DNA of 64,000 bases from Peribacter sp043814035. Its GTDB lineage: Bacteria; Patescibacteriota; Gracilibacteria; Peribacterales; Peribacteraceae. The stretch is taken from NCBI GenBank assembly GCA_043814035.1, contig JBDRKJ010000007.1, forward strand, positions 124,001-188,000, in the 5' to 3' direction. Position numbers and translations under genes: made by a program. Positions 1 through 9,100 of this stretch are shown here, piece by piece (the stretch's first letter is position 1; each line of letters starts with the position of its first letter). The notes beneath the pieces are model-generated. The model was not told the DNA's origin. It was given only the letters and a program-made list of their open reading frames with translations, and did not search any database.

Positions 1-647
1 GCCTTGACCATCTCGGAGCCACCGCACACGTAGACACTGCGCTCTGGCAGGTCGCTGATCACCTGCTCCGCCAAGTCCTGCACGTAACCGGTGTGGCCTT
101 TCCACTCTGCCGAAGGCTGGTCGAGCGAAACGTGTACATGAACGTTCGGATGCCCCTTCGTGATCTCTTCGAGCTCTTTGATCCAGAACAGATCCTCTTT
201 ACCTCGCACGCAGAAAATCAGATCTATCGGGCACGCGTTGCCCTGATGCAAAGCCTCGACAATGTGCGAGCGCAGCGGTGCGATGCCCGAACATGTCGCG
301 AGGAAGAGGAACTTTTCTTCTCCGCTTTCTGCGAGCGTGAAGTTGCCCAAAGGGCCCTGCAAATTCACTTCATCTCCCTCTTTGAGCATTTCTGAAATCC
401 ATCGTCCCGCACGTCCGCCCTGTTTGATCTTGGCAACGAAGAGGAGCTCGGGCTCGCTCGGCGCAGAGGCAATCGAGAACGCCCGACCCTGCACGTCAGA
501 AGGATTGTCTACCAGTGGAGCGAGGAACATCACGAATTGCCCCGCCTGAAAAGAAAATCCTTCGGGCTTGGTGAGCGTGAATTCGTAGACATCATGGGCG
601 ATCTGACGATGGCCGGTACAGCGAGCAGTGAAGGTGGGAGTAGGCAT
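1..647 (-). CDS. FAD/NAD(P)-binding oxidoreductase, FNR family (3' end outside window)
   Basis: The reading frame opens at an ATG at 647 and runs off the left edge, giving 215 codons. The N-terminal half is a ferredoxin-reductase-type FAD domain with the flavin motif RAFSIAS at about residues 55-61. The second half is a nucleotide-binding domain with LATCSGIAPLRS at about 117-128, the position of the usual GTGIAP loop, and YVCGGSEMV near the end, matching the family CGxxxM motif. The enzyme should move electrons between NAD(P)H and a protein or quinone partner in the cytoplasm. The partner cannot be told from the sequence. The loop reads CSGIAP rather than GTGIAP. It is transcribed away from purN with a 147-base spacer. 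Confidence 0.8.
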   Translation of the reverse strand, partial: MPTPTFTARCTGHRQIAHDVYEFTLTKPEGFSFQAGQFVMFLAPLVDNPSDVQGRAFSIASAPSEPELLFVAKIKQGGRAGRWISEMLKEGDEVNLQGPLGNFTLAESGEEKFLFLATCSGIAPLRSHIVEALHQGNACPIDLIFCVRGKEDLFWIKELEEITKGHPNVHVHVSLDQPSAEWKGHTGYVQDLAEQVISDLPERSVYVCGGSEMVK

Positions 648-685
648 GTTGTGCGTACTGTGACAGAGGCGCGGACGAAATGAAA

Positions 686-735
686 TAAAAGAAATAGAGG
701 AGTGAGAGGAAATAGAGGAAGAGGAAAACGAAGGA
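686..735. repeat. Purine-rich low-complexity words
   Basis: The spacer between the reductase and purN contains the word GAAATAGAGGA or close variants twice in an A/G-only tract, followed by a C/T-rich tract. The same word recurs within the Ser-rich linkers of the lamin-tail protein (near 12005, 12555, 13345 and 13380), where its complement encodes Ser and Ile codons. No gene is seen here. Confidence 0.45.
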
Positions 736-794
736 ATCTCAATCTTCTATTTCCTTTATTTCTTCTCTTTCCTTTCACTCCTTCACACCCTCCC

Positions 795-1394
795 TCACAA
801 CTTCACCTCTCCTAACTCGATCATCTGCAATACCTTCGGATACCACTCTTTCTCCAATTCCTGCACGCGCTGCTGCAGCGTCTCGGGCGTGTCATCGGGG
901 AGGACAGGACAGGTCTTCTGCAGTAGAACCCTGCCGGTATCGACCTCTTCATCCATAAGATGAATGCTGATGCCGCTCTCTTTCTCGCCCGCGGCCAGTA
1001 CCGCCTCGTGCACGTGGTGACCATACATCCCCTTGCCACTATGCTTGGGGAGCAGGGCTGGATGCACGTTGATGATGCGATTCTTCCACGTCTGGATAAA
1101 CCACGGACTGAAGATGAACATCCATCCGAGCGCTGCGATTACAGTGTTTTTTTCTCCTCCCAGAGACACAATGGCCTCCTGCACGCGGCGGTCGAACTCC
1201 TCGCGTGATTCGCCATTCACCCGTGTGACAACGACAAATGGCAGATCCGCTGCTTTCGCCTTGTCGATGCACGGGCGATCCGCACGATCCGTCACAAGCC
1301 CCAGACATTTTGCTTTAAGTTCCCCGCGCTTCTGCGCATCGATGACGGCTTGGAACGTAGTACCCCGAGAAGAACTCAGCACAATAAAGTTCAT
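795..1394 (-). CDS. purN: Phosphoribosylglycinamide formyltransferase
   Basis: This 199-aa protein matches PurN, which transfers a formyl group from 10-formyltetrahydrofolate to GAR in purine synthesis. The N-terminal strand and phosphate loop read VLSSSRGTTFQAV instead of the usual SGRGSN. The catalytic region INVHPALLPKHSGKGMYG (about 107-124) holds the expected Asn and His, and DEEVDTG (about 148-154) holds the catalytic Asp. The length is normal. The start is the ATG at 1394. It overlaps the TGA of a 31-codon upstream minigene that repeats the first 12 PurN codons, so the two are probably translationally coupled. purE and purM lie elsewhere in this window. Confidence 0.92.
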   Translation of the reverse strand: MNFIVLSSSRGTTFQAVIDAQKRGELKAKCLGLVTDRADRPCIDKAKAADLPFVVVTRVNGESREEFDRRVQEAIVSLGGEKNTVIAALGWMFIFSPWFIQTWKNRIINVHPALLPKHSGKGMYGHHVHEAVLAAGEKESGISIHLMDEEVDTGRVLLQKTCPVLPDDTPETLQQRVQELEKEWYPKVLQMIELGEVKL

Positions 1395-1486
1395 AAGAAA
1401 GAAGAAGGCGTCGCCTGCCCGGCGTAGCTCTGCGTAGCAGAGCGAAGTCGGGTGCCGCGGGAAGAACTGAGGACAACGAAATTCAT
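1391..1486 (-). CDS. 31-aa minigene duplicating the purN N-terminus
   Basis: An ATG at 1486 opens a frame encoding MNFVVLSSSRGT, which matches the first 12 residues of PurN except for Val in place of Ile. The frame then reads into a hairpin repeat and stops at a TGA overlapping the purN ATG. The two 36-nt start regions differ at nearly every third codon position but encode almost the same peptide. It may be the remnant of a displaced purN start or a coupled leader. No function is known. Confidence 0.4.
   Translation of the reverse strand: MNFVVLSSSRGTRLRSATQSYAGQATPSSFL
1418..1452. repeat. Hairpin repeat upstream of purN
   Basis: The outer arms are CCCG and CGGG. The linkers are GCGTA and GAAGT. 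The inner stem is GCTCTGC, loop GTA, GCAGAGC. It has the same nested architecture as the repeats near 3.1, 12.4 and 39 kb, with different stem sequences, and it lies inside the purN minigene. Confidence 0.6.
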
Positions 1487-1514
1487 GTCTGAAGGAAAGA
1501 AAAGCAATAAAGGA

Positions 1515-1877
1515 TTAAGAGGAAATAAAGGATGAACGAAGTTTCGTTATAAGAAAACTAACGCGACAAATATGTTCGTCACACTGTATAAATTGCTCTT
1601 GCGTCAGGTAACCCAAGTCCTTCGCGAGCAGACATTCGCAGTGCAATTCCTCCAAAGAACCCAATGCGATGAGAAAAAAATGCATTTTATCTTTTCCTGA
1701 ACGTCGGGCATTACCTTCTGCAATATTGATCGGCACGCTTGATGCCGCCCGACGAATTTGACTCACCAACGCAAAGCGCTCATCTGAAGGGAATTTGCGC
1801 GTCATCTTATAAAGAATCAGGCAAAGCTCATATGCCTCTTTCCAAGCCACCAAACGTTGATACGGTCGCTCTGCCAC
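1515..1877 (-). CDS. Four-helix-bundle protein (23S rRNA intervening-sequence family)
   Basis: The 120-aa all-helical protein has the hallmarks of the IVS/S23-type four-helix-bundle family: a YQRLVAWKEAYEL start, a conserved QIRRAASSVPINIAEG segment at about 41-56, and a C-terminal LITKLRSS tail. Members are common in CPR, Bacteroidetes and cyanobacterial genomes, occur inside 23S rRNA intervening sequences or as free-standing genes, and form oligomers. Their biochemical role is not established. Here the gene is free-standing between carA and purN, with no rRNA nearby. The family call is firm; the function is unknown. Confidence 0.8.
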   Translation of the reverse strand: MAERPYQRLVAWKEAYELCLILYKMTRKFPSDERFALVSQIRRAASSVPINIAEGNARRSGKDKMHFFLIALGSLEELHCECLLAKDLGYLTQEQFIQCDEHICRVSFLITKLRSSFISS

Positions 1878-1926
1878 ACGATCAGGATACCATCTCTTCC
1901 TTCCTCCTCTATTTCTTTTCCTTCTT

Positions 1927-3069
1927 CTATTCCCTTCCGTCCAGCACTTTTACAAACTCATCAAAAAGATAATTAGCGTCTTCCGGACCCGGAGTAGCTT
2001 CTGGATGAAATTGCACTGAAAGGAATCGTCCTGAGTCATGACGAATCCCCTCCACTGTTCCGTCGTTGGCATTGGTGAACCAGATCTTCCAGTCTAAGGG
2101 CAGCTGATCGGGTTTTACCGCAAAGCCGTGGTTCTGCGATGTGATGATGCACTTCTTCGTCTTGTTGCCCTGCGCATCATGCTCGATACAGGGTTGGTTC
2201 ACCCCACGGTGGCCGTACTTGAGCTTGAAGGTGTCGCCGCCAATGGCCAGCGCAAGCAGCTGATTGCCCAAGCAGATGCCAAACGTGGGTAGCTTCTTCT
2301 CGATACTCCACTGGATCTGCTTGATCGTCGCATCGCACTTCTTGGGATCGCCGGGCCCGTTACTGATGAAGACCCCATCGAACTTTAGATTGGATGATGC
2401 GAGGTCATAGTTCCACGGCACGCGGTGCACGGTGATTCCCCTCTTGAGAAAGCTTCGGAGAATATTGTTCTTGATGCCGCAATCGAAGACCACCACTGCT
2501 TTGTTAATGGCGTTCTCCTTCCCTGCCGGCCGTAGCCCCGCATCGCCAGACGAAGGCTGGGGCTCGTACGTCACGGGTTCTTTGCAGCTCACTTCGGCCA
2601 CGAGATTGCGCTCATTGGGATCCTCGATCGCCGTGTTCTCTCCGCCCTCCTGCGCAATGCGGCCAAGCATCACACCGTGCTCACGGAGCTTCTTCGTCAG
2701 CGCGCGCGTATCCACCCCCGTAATAGCGGGGATCTTGTGATGCTCCAGCCAGCGCTGAAGGGAACTGGCCGCGGCCTGATGACTGAAGTGCTCACTTGCC
2801 TGTGCCATGATCACGCCGCGCACGTGGATGCGCTCGCTCTCCATGTTCTGCGCAAATCCATACGCATTCTTCTCTTCGGTCGGCACGCCATAGTTACCTA
2901 TGAGCGGGTACGTGAAAACGAGGATCTGCCCCTCGTAGCTGGGGTCCGTAAGGCTCTCGACGTACCCCGCCATACCCGTGTTGAAGACGACTTCTCCATC
3001 CGTATCCCCCGCAAAACCAAACGGCTCTCCTTGGAATGTCGTGCCATCTTGGAGAATGAGTTGAGTCAT
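1927..3069 (-). CDS. carA: Carbamoyl-phosphate synthase small subunit
   Basis: This is the glutaminase subunit of carbamoyl-phosphate synthase, which supplies ammonia for pyrimidine and arginine synthesis. The N-terminal CarA domain includes FNTGMAGYVESLTDPSY (about 30-46). The class I amidotransferase domain has FISNGPGDP, the nucleophile Cys in GICLGNQLLALA (near 267) and HPEATPGP near the C-terminus. The length of 380 aa is normal. The ATG at 3069 is preferred over an in-frame TTG at 3072. A linker at about 172-186 (SSGDAGLRPAGK) lies where the family usually has fewer residues and is encoded by a hairpin-forming stretch, so it may be an in-frame repeat insertion. The large subunit carB is not in the window; pyrE is at 45 kb. 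Confidence 0.93.
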   Translation of the reverse strand: MTQLILQDGTTFQGEPFGFAGDTDGEVVFNTGMAGYVESLTDPSYEGQILVFTYPLIGNYGVPTEEKNAYGFAQNMESERIHVRGVIMAQASEHFSHQAAASSLQRWLEHHKIPAITGVDTRALTKKLREHGVMLGRIAQEGGENTAIEDPNERNLVAEVSCKEPVTYEPQPSSGDAGLRPAGKENAINKAVVVFDCGIKNNILRSFLKRGITVHRVPWNYDLASSNLKFDGVFISNGPGDPKKCDATIKQIQWSIEKKLPTFGICLGNQLLALAIGGDTFKLKYGHRGVNQPCIEHDAQGNKTKKCIITSQNHGFAVKPDQLPLDWKIWFTNANDGTVEGIRHDSGRFLSVQFHPEATPGPEDANYLFDEFVKVLDGRE

Positions 3070-3076
3070 CAAGCAG

Positions 3077-3201
3077 AAAAGGTGGCTTGCCCGGCGAAGT
3101 CCGCCGCAGGTGGACGAAGTCGGGTGCCGCCTGCCCAGCGGAGCCGAGTGAAGCGAAGCGAAGTCGGGCCTGCCCGCCCGAAGCTCCGAAGGAGCGAAGG
3201 A
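3077..3201. repeat. Cluster of hairpin repeats upstream of carA
   Basis: The 5' region of carA holds at least three adjacent inverted-repeat units. They include CCCG...TCC...GGA...CGGG, GCCC...GGGC, and a unit with inner stem GCTCC, loop GAA, GGAGC. GAAGT/GCGAA-type linkers recur. Short reading frames across the cluster are artefacts of the repeats. No promoter or gene was recognised within it. Confidence 0.6.
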
Positions 3202-3303
3202 GGGTCTGCAAGAATCAGGGATGCCATGTGTCTGGCGCAGAGTACACGAAGAATGCTGCCGTCTCTACCTGATCCTTAGATTTTCCTCACCTTGGACTGA
3301 CGC

Positions 3304-3609
3304 TTACTTCCCTCCAAAGGACAACAGCTTATCGACACGTTTGTGGTAACTATCGATGAGCCGGAACACCGGATTCGTCACAAAGCGCACCGGCGCCTCG
3401 ATACTCCGCCTGCCCAACGCAAGTGATCCCTTCACGAAATTCGTCGGAGATGTAAGCACCGCCCGCGCGGCGTGCTTGGCCGCATACCCAATGCCACCGA
3501 TCGTCTCACCCACGTAGTGGAACCACCCCGGCGCCTCTGTTTTGACACCACTCTTCGCCTCCTCTTCGGGTGAGGGAGGCCGGAAAAGGTTGAGGGGATT
3601 GAGATTCAT
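3304..3609 (-). CDS. Hypothetical protein, 101 aa
   Basis: The preferred start is the ATG at 3609, which has an AGGTGAT ribosome-binding site just upstream and a good promoter 10 bases further. A longer frame from 3681 would cover that promoter. The protein begins MNLNPLNLFRPPSPEEE, has a Gly/Ala-rich amphipathic middle (GETIGGIGYAAKHAARAV) and a basic tail. The pattern of short hydrophobic segments resembles the 315-aa protein at 5.2 kb, so the two may be related or cooperate. I do not recognise the family. Confidence 0.6.
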   Translation of the reverse strand: MNLNPLNLFRPPSPEEEAKSGVKTEAPGWFHYVGETIGGIGYAAKHAARAVLTSPTNFVKGSLALGRRSIEAPVRFVTNPVFRLIDSYHKRVDKLLSFGGK

Positions 3610-3618
3610 ATCACCTGT

Positions 3619-3647
3619 ATTGTACAATCTATTGAGATTTATGTCAA
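3619..3647 (-). promoter_or_regulatory. Promoter for the 101-aa gene
   Basis: On the minus strand, TTGACA (3647-3642) and TACAAT (3624-3619) are separated by 17 bases. This is a near-consensus sigma-70-type promoter in an AT-rich spacer between divergent genes. Confidence 0.75.
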
Positions 3648-3666
3648 TATTTGACAAATCGGGTAT

Positions 3667-3695
3667 TTGACATAAAAACACACTTAAAGTAAACT
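3667..3695 (+). promoter_or_regulatory. Promoter for the 484-aa gene
   Basis: TTGACA (3667-3672), a 17-base spacer and TAAACT (3690-3695) point towards the gene starting at 3716. Transcription should begin near 3702, leaving a leader of about 14 bases without a clear Shine-Dalgarno. Confidence 0.7.
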
Positions 3696-3715
3696 ATAGA
3701 TGTTTTTCCACAACT

Positions 3716-5170
3716 ATGGATATGGATCAAACACCACAGCCAGAAGGACCTCCGGAGAATCCAGCAGAAGCAATACGTCGCATTGCCGACGAAGTCGAAG
3801 CGATCAATGCTGGAGGTGAAAAAGGGGAGAAGCTCGTCGCCACTGATCAGGCAAGCCCACGAGAAGCTACTTCTAAAAAAACAATCGGGAAACGCATTAC
3901 GAGTGGCATGCGAAGTACACGTGAGGGAGTTGGTAGGTTTGCCAGCCGATCTGCAGATGTCCTAACAGGGACAATTTTGCCGACAATAGGGAATACTATT
4001 CAGGGCACCCGAAAAGGAATTGGCAAGTTATTCAGTAGACCTCATCGAGAACGCACACCTGAAGAAATTGCATCTCGTCGTCGTGCAATGAAGAAGATCG
4101 GTATCGGAGCCGGTGTTCTTGCCCTTGGTGGGACGGGGGTGGGATATCTTGCAACTAGAGAGCCACGAGGATTTGATCTTGAAGAAGAAAAAACAGAGGA
4201 AGATATTTGGGAAGGTATGCCTGAAATATACAAAGGGCAGGAAAAAATGTGGGAAGACCTCGGCCCTGACGGACGAAAGAAGATGCGCAAACAAATGAGT
4301 GGATGGAAAAAAGAAGGGGTAGTGGATACAAAAGGCATGTCAACGGAAACAGGGGGAGAAATGGCAAAAAAGGAACCAGAAGGTTGGTGGGCATGGGCGA
4401 AAGAACAAGCTGGCGAAAAGCTATATTGGCCCGATTTGGTCGCACGTGTTTCGGCTCCTGCTGCAACAGAAATCGTTCTGCGAGTGCTTCAGCACATCCG
4501 AAGGAATAACTCACGAGAACGAGCAGAGCAGTACTCGCGAACCGAATTGGGCGATGATAAAAATCGCAATAGATATCACGGTTCCCCCTATGATGACATA
4601 CCTCTTGAGTCGCTGAGTTCGACTCAATTGCACAAACTGCGTGAAGAAGTATTGAGTTCCAAACGAAAATTCCGCAGGGAAACGAAAACTGTTGAGAGGA
4701 AGATTGTAACCGAAAGAACTGTGGCATACTCGGCCATCGCTGCCGTAGAATTAATCACGAACCTAACGTATGCTGGCCTGATTTCAGAACAAATGGTTGC
4801 CAATATTGTGGGAGGATGTCTCGGTTATGGAACAGTCAAACTTGGGCGAGTGTTCGCTAGCGCATCTGAAGACACTATCGAAGACGAACTTGATAAAGTT
4901 GTGACAGACATCGATGACATCTTGCCGACTGTCAAAGAGCGCGAGGAGCATGCATCGCGCACAGAAAAAGCCGCGGAAGAGAAAGGAAAAAGAGATGAGC
5001 TAAGAGGTGAGACTCAGGAAGAGAAGAAACTCGAACGACGGGAGGCACGTAGGGATGCAACGATAGCTCACAAACGCGAATTAGCGCGACTGGAGAAACA
5101 GGCCGAGCTTGAGGCAAAGAAGAACGCACCAAAAATCGCAAAACCTGGAGACCCTGAATGGAAAGGATGA
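3716..5170 (+). CDS. Hypothetical membrane-associated coiled-coil protein, 484 aa
   Basis: I do not recognise the family. The N-terminal third is basic and Gly/Arg-rich. One transmembrane helix (IGAGVLALGGTGVGYLA) lies near residues 128-146, followed by an acidic, Trp-containing region. A second hydrophobic stretch lies near 340-382. The last 80 residues are a highly charged Glu/Lys/Arg coiled coil. There is no signal peptide, and an internal ATG two codons in (3722) is an alternative start. It is convergent with the 315-aa gene and belongs to a block of four lineage-specific genes (3.3-11.8 kb). The size and the coiled coil suggest an envelope or scaffold role, which is inference only. Confidence 0.65.
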   Translation: MDMDQTPQPEGPPENPAEAIRRIADEVEAINAGGEKGEKLVATDQASPREATSKKTIGKRITSGMRSTREGVGRFASRSADVLTGTILPTIGNTIQGTRKGIGKLFSRPHRERTPEEIASRRRAMKKIGIGAGVLALGGTGVGYLATREPRGFDLEEEKTEEDIWEGMPEIYKGQEKMWEDLGPDGRKKMRKQMSGWKKEGVVDTKGMSTETGGEMAKKEPEGWWAWAKEQAGEKLYWPDLVARVSAPAATEIVLRVLQHIRRNNSRERAEQYSRTELGDDKNRNRYHGSPYDDIPLESLSSTQLHKLREEVLSSKRKFRRETKTVERKIVTERTVAYSAIAAVELITNLTYAGLISEQMVANIVGGCLGYGTVKLGRVFASASEDTIEDELDKVVTDIDDILPTVKEREEHASRTEKAAEEKGKRDELRGETQEEKKLERREARRDATIAHKRELARLEKQAELEAKKNAPKIAKPGDPEWKG

Positions 5171-5213
5171 GAAAGATACTTCTGTAGAACCGATCCGTGG
5201 AGTGACCATTCTA

Positions 5214-6161
5214 CTATGGAATCGGCACACCTCTGATAAAGTTCCATCCCTGTACGACGTAACTCCACGCTTTAGGAAACATCCCAAAGTATGTTTGTAC
5301 TCCTGCAGCCCCCCATCCGAGATACGCTGCACCGGCACCGAGAGCAACGAGAGCTCCCACTGAAGTGACAGTGCTAATCGGTTTGGTAAGAACGGACCAT
5401 CCTCCCTTCAAGCTTCCTGCCAGTACCTTTTGTGTAGTAAGGAAAGGAATCGTGGCGGTCCCGACAACTAATTGCATGGCAGCTTCAATAGTACCTTTCA
5501 GAAAATTCATGCCCATTTTTAATCCTTTTATTCCCGTCTCTTTTGTCCACTTCAGTGCTCCTCCTACACGCTCCGAAACATACTCCACTGCCCGAGCGAG
5601 CCTGTTCCCTTTTTCTTCTTCCGTTACCTCACCCGTCAGACCTTGTTTGATATTGTGCCCAACTATCAGGGCGCCAGAAACAGGCGCGGAGACAGTTCCG
5701 GCTAATACATCCAATGACTTTGATGCTCCACCTGTTACAACAGCTCTGGGGATTTCATACATCTGTCCTATTCCCGGTATTTTTGAAACCGTCGCGCGTG
5801 CGAGTTTATCGCCAATGTAGAGAGTGCCGGCAGCAACAGGATTTGCAGCTACCGCCCCCCAGAAGAGCAAGTTCCCTAATGGGCGTCGTACTGTATCGTG
5901 AGTAACGCGCCAGATCGCAGAATTGGCTCCCGGCTGAACGCGTTCCTGATCCTTAGGTGCAACAACAGGATTCGAGAATCCTTCCTTCGGTGTTTCGGAG
6001 GGAATTTTTCCAGAAGCAGGCGCCTTGGGACTCTCTTTTTCTTTTCCGCGCTCCGCATCTTCACCTTTATGCTTTTTTTCGCCTTCTCCAGCGGAAGGTT
6101 TCTCCTTTTCTGGACTTGAAGGCTCGCGTGGCTCTGCCTCTGGTGTCGAGGTGTTTGGCAT
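5214..6161 (-). CDS. Hypothetical membrane protein, 315 aa
   Basis: The first 70 residues are a disordered Pro/Glu/Lys-rich tail. The rest has several Gly/Ala-rich hydrophobic segments, including PLGNLLFWGAVAANPVAAG (about 90-108), GALIVGHN, and a C-terminal stretch TSVGALVALGAGAAYLGWG (about 268-286). It starts 6 bases after the stop of the 1868-aa gene on the same strand, so the two are almost certainly co-transcribed. No enzyme motif is visible. A membrane partner of the giant protein is a reasonable inference from the tight spacing. Confidence 0.65.
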   Translation of the reverse strand: MPNTSTPEAEPREPSSPEKEKPSAGEGEKKHKGEDAERGKEKESPKAPASGKIPSETPKEGFSNPVVAPKDQERVQPGANSAIWRVTHDTVRRPLGNLLFWGAVAANPVAAGTLYIGDKLARATVSKIPGIGQMYEIPRAVVTGGASKSLDVLAGTVSAPVSGALIVGHNIKQGLTGEVTEEEKGNRLARAVEYVSERVGGALKWTKETGIKGLKMGMNFLKGTIEAAMQLVVGTATIPFLTTQKVLAGSLKGGWSVLTKPISTVTSVGALVALGAGAAYLGWGAAGVQTYFGMFPKAWSYVVQGWNFIRGVPIP

Positions 6162-6167
6162 TGATGG

Positions 6168-9100
6168 TTAAGGGAGTTTGCTGGCTCTTTCTGTATCTTT
6201 CACTCCATTCCAAACTTCCAAGAACTGTTGGAATGTGACGAGCCTTTCTCGCTCTTCAAGATACTGATCAAGCAGGCGAGCTTCGTGAACAGACAAGTGG
6301 AGTGGACGATGTTGCTCCTTCTCGGGAATGGAATAGCTTGTCAGCATTCCACGAAGAAAGACTTCGCCGAGCACCACGTTCTCAAGATATCGCTCGTAAG
6401 ATGACCGAGCAGCCGCCTCCGTATTCTCTTTGAGACATTTTTGGTAGGTCGGATCACGATCGATCCGCCGCTTGAGCCACTGATCAGCAGAAACTTTCAT
6501 GGCCCTATACTCTGCATCCCCAACAAGCCAATTGAATGGAAGAAAGAAGATTTTTGAATCTTGCGGAGTGAGAGCTTTTAGCAAATCGGAACGACGCCCT
6601 GCACTACCGGCAACTGATAGGATCTCTGAATCAATGTTATTTGGTGCTGCGGCAGCGCCGGGCACCGTCAACAGCTTGTCGAATTCAATTGCAACAGGAG
6701 GATCTATTCCTTTTTCGAGCAGGGCCTCAAGATCTCTTTGGGCAGTCACTAATACTTGTTCAGCTGTTGCAAGTGCAGCAGAGGCATTTGTTGCTTTGGT
6801 TTCGGCTGCTGGTATTCCCACTATCTGTGGGGTGATCACATTTAGTTTCGCAACAATCACCGTAAGGCGCTGATTCATTTCTCGTGCCTTCTTTTGATCG
6901 TTTGGATCAAGTGATGCAACGAGTGGAGGAAGTAATACGAGAAGGCTGGCCTGTTCCTGCGAGAGAGATGTTTTTTCCTGCTCAAGAGATTTGAGACGAG
7001 AAAGATTCGCGTGTTCCTGTTCGTTATCAACTTTTCGTCGATCACGATCTGTTTCTGCCCCTCGTAATGTACCTTCTAAAGTTGACTTGTTTCTATCAAA
7101 TGTTTGAATTGCAGTAAGAAGAGCAGGATTTTTTGTAATTTGGCTGTAGAGATTTGTAGTGAGCACCTCAAACACATATCTCTTCTGTGCCGGCTTGAGT
7201 GCTTTGAATTTTTCTTCTGTATCTATGTCTACATCGAAGAGCTTCTTAGCAATTTCCACCTGCCATTTGACCAGCGACTCTCTTACTTTATCTTCACTGA
7301 TGATGGCACCCGCAGCATCCGTAAATTTGAGAATATTCGTGCGTCGAATGCGAGTTCTCTCAAATGCACTGATAGTTGCAGTCGGAGCCAACACATCGCG
7401 AATGGGATAGTTCCCACCACTAAACATACTCACCAAGGATTGCTCCTCCTCTTTGTATTGCTCATTAGCTTTTTCAAGATTTAATTCTTCAAACTGATGC
7501 CCAAATACACGGCCTACACTTTCAAGGAAGGGCTCTATGTAATCATGCAACAGAGGAACGGTAAGCATGTAATCGTAAATGCCCTTCAATTCCTCGAATG
7601 TGCGACCAGCTACATTAACTGTTCCTTCAAACACAAACCCGATCACGCCGGGTGTCACTTCCACTACCGTCATACCAATCTTGGAGCCGGTATCGATGAC
7701 GAACTTCCATGCGGTGATGAAGTCATCTTTTACTTCGGGGCCAAGCTTGGCTCCCGTCACACGCATCCAGTCCCATACAGCTTCAGCCGAATTGAATACT
7801 GCATCTTTGCTTGCCTCGTAGATCTCCGGAACTTTGTGGATACCCTGCTTCATCATCACCCACGCCTGCGTGCCGTATTTCTTTACCAGCGCGGCGGCCT
7901 CTGTATACGTGTAGCCGAACATATCCGCAGCAGCTTCGAGGTAGTTTCTATTCTCGAGCATCTCTTTGGTCGGCATCTGACACTCCGACATGATCACCTC
8001 GAACATCGTGGCGGGCTTTAAGTTCGCAGCACGATTCACGACGTAGCGCTGTCGGATGGTATCTGCGCCTTGTTCGGCATTCGTATCGACGTTGCCGCCG
8101 GCAAGCCCATTGATGCGTGCCACGTCGCCACAGAGTGCTTCGAAGGCAAAGTACGCCACCTTATAGGCTTTCTCTTTGGAGCCGGTAGAGCCGAGGTTAT
8201 CTTCGATGTCTGAGACACGCAGCGACGCAGGTGCGCCGAGTGCGAACTTTTTTCCACCACCGGACTTCACGGCCTCGCGCCATGCGAGGAGCTCCTCTAC
8301 CTTCACCGGATGTTTCTCATCCATGAGAACGCGGATGGCCGCCTGACCAGAGGGCTGCATGAGCATTTCGTATCGCTCATCGAGCGCGGCACCACGTCGA
8401 CGGAAAGCCTCAAGCGGGGACGTGCGGTCCTCCTTATTCTTCCAGCGCATGTTCTCGCCGAGCAAGTCGCGGCCTGTGCGCTGTTTTACAATGTGATTGA
8501 CACCCAAGAGGATCGGAAGACCGAGAAGGAGGAACTTCCCCTTCTTGCTCTTCCACGCCTCCCTAATCATCCAGTAGGCAGCGAAAGCGATGGCGATGAC
8601 CTCGGCCTTACCGACCATGTCGGTATTCCAGAGATCCTTCATCGACTCCAGCCCCGTACGGAGCCATCGGTCTACGGGATTTGTGAACTCATCTTCATCT
8701 TCGATTTGCTCTTTGGCTCTGATACTGCCGCGCATCTCGAAGAGGAGTCGCTTCTGTATGACATCCACCGCCATGCGCGCGTCAGTTACCGTCACCTTCT
8801 CGGTGCGGCCCTGATGCTCGTATGTCTGTTCTGCCCCTGTCACAAAAGCATCGAGGAACGCCTTCTTCGCAGGACCGTTCTCCAGTGCGATCTCGAGAGA
8901 AGCGCGCACCTGTTCGGGAGGATCCATGAGCCAGCGACCCACGTTCGCCGCCAGATTGATGGCAGGGTTCGCAGGATCCGGTTCCTGACGCAGGAGATCG
9001 AGTGCACGCGGCTTGAGTAGGAGTCCGCGCTGGCGCAGGGGACCCACGATGTCTCTGCCCTCCTCATTCTCGACAAGCGCACGTGCATCGGTATAGGACA

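Noticed and set aside
3087..3272. Short ORFs across the carA upstream repeats
   Set aside because: They are translations of the hairpin repeat cluster with no conserved features.
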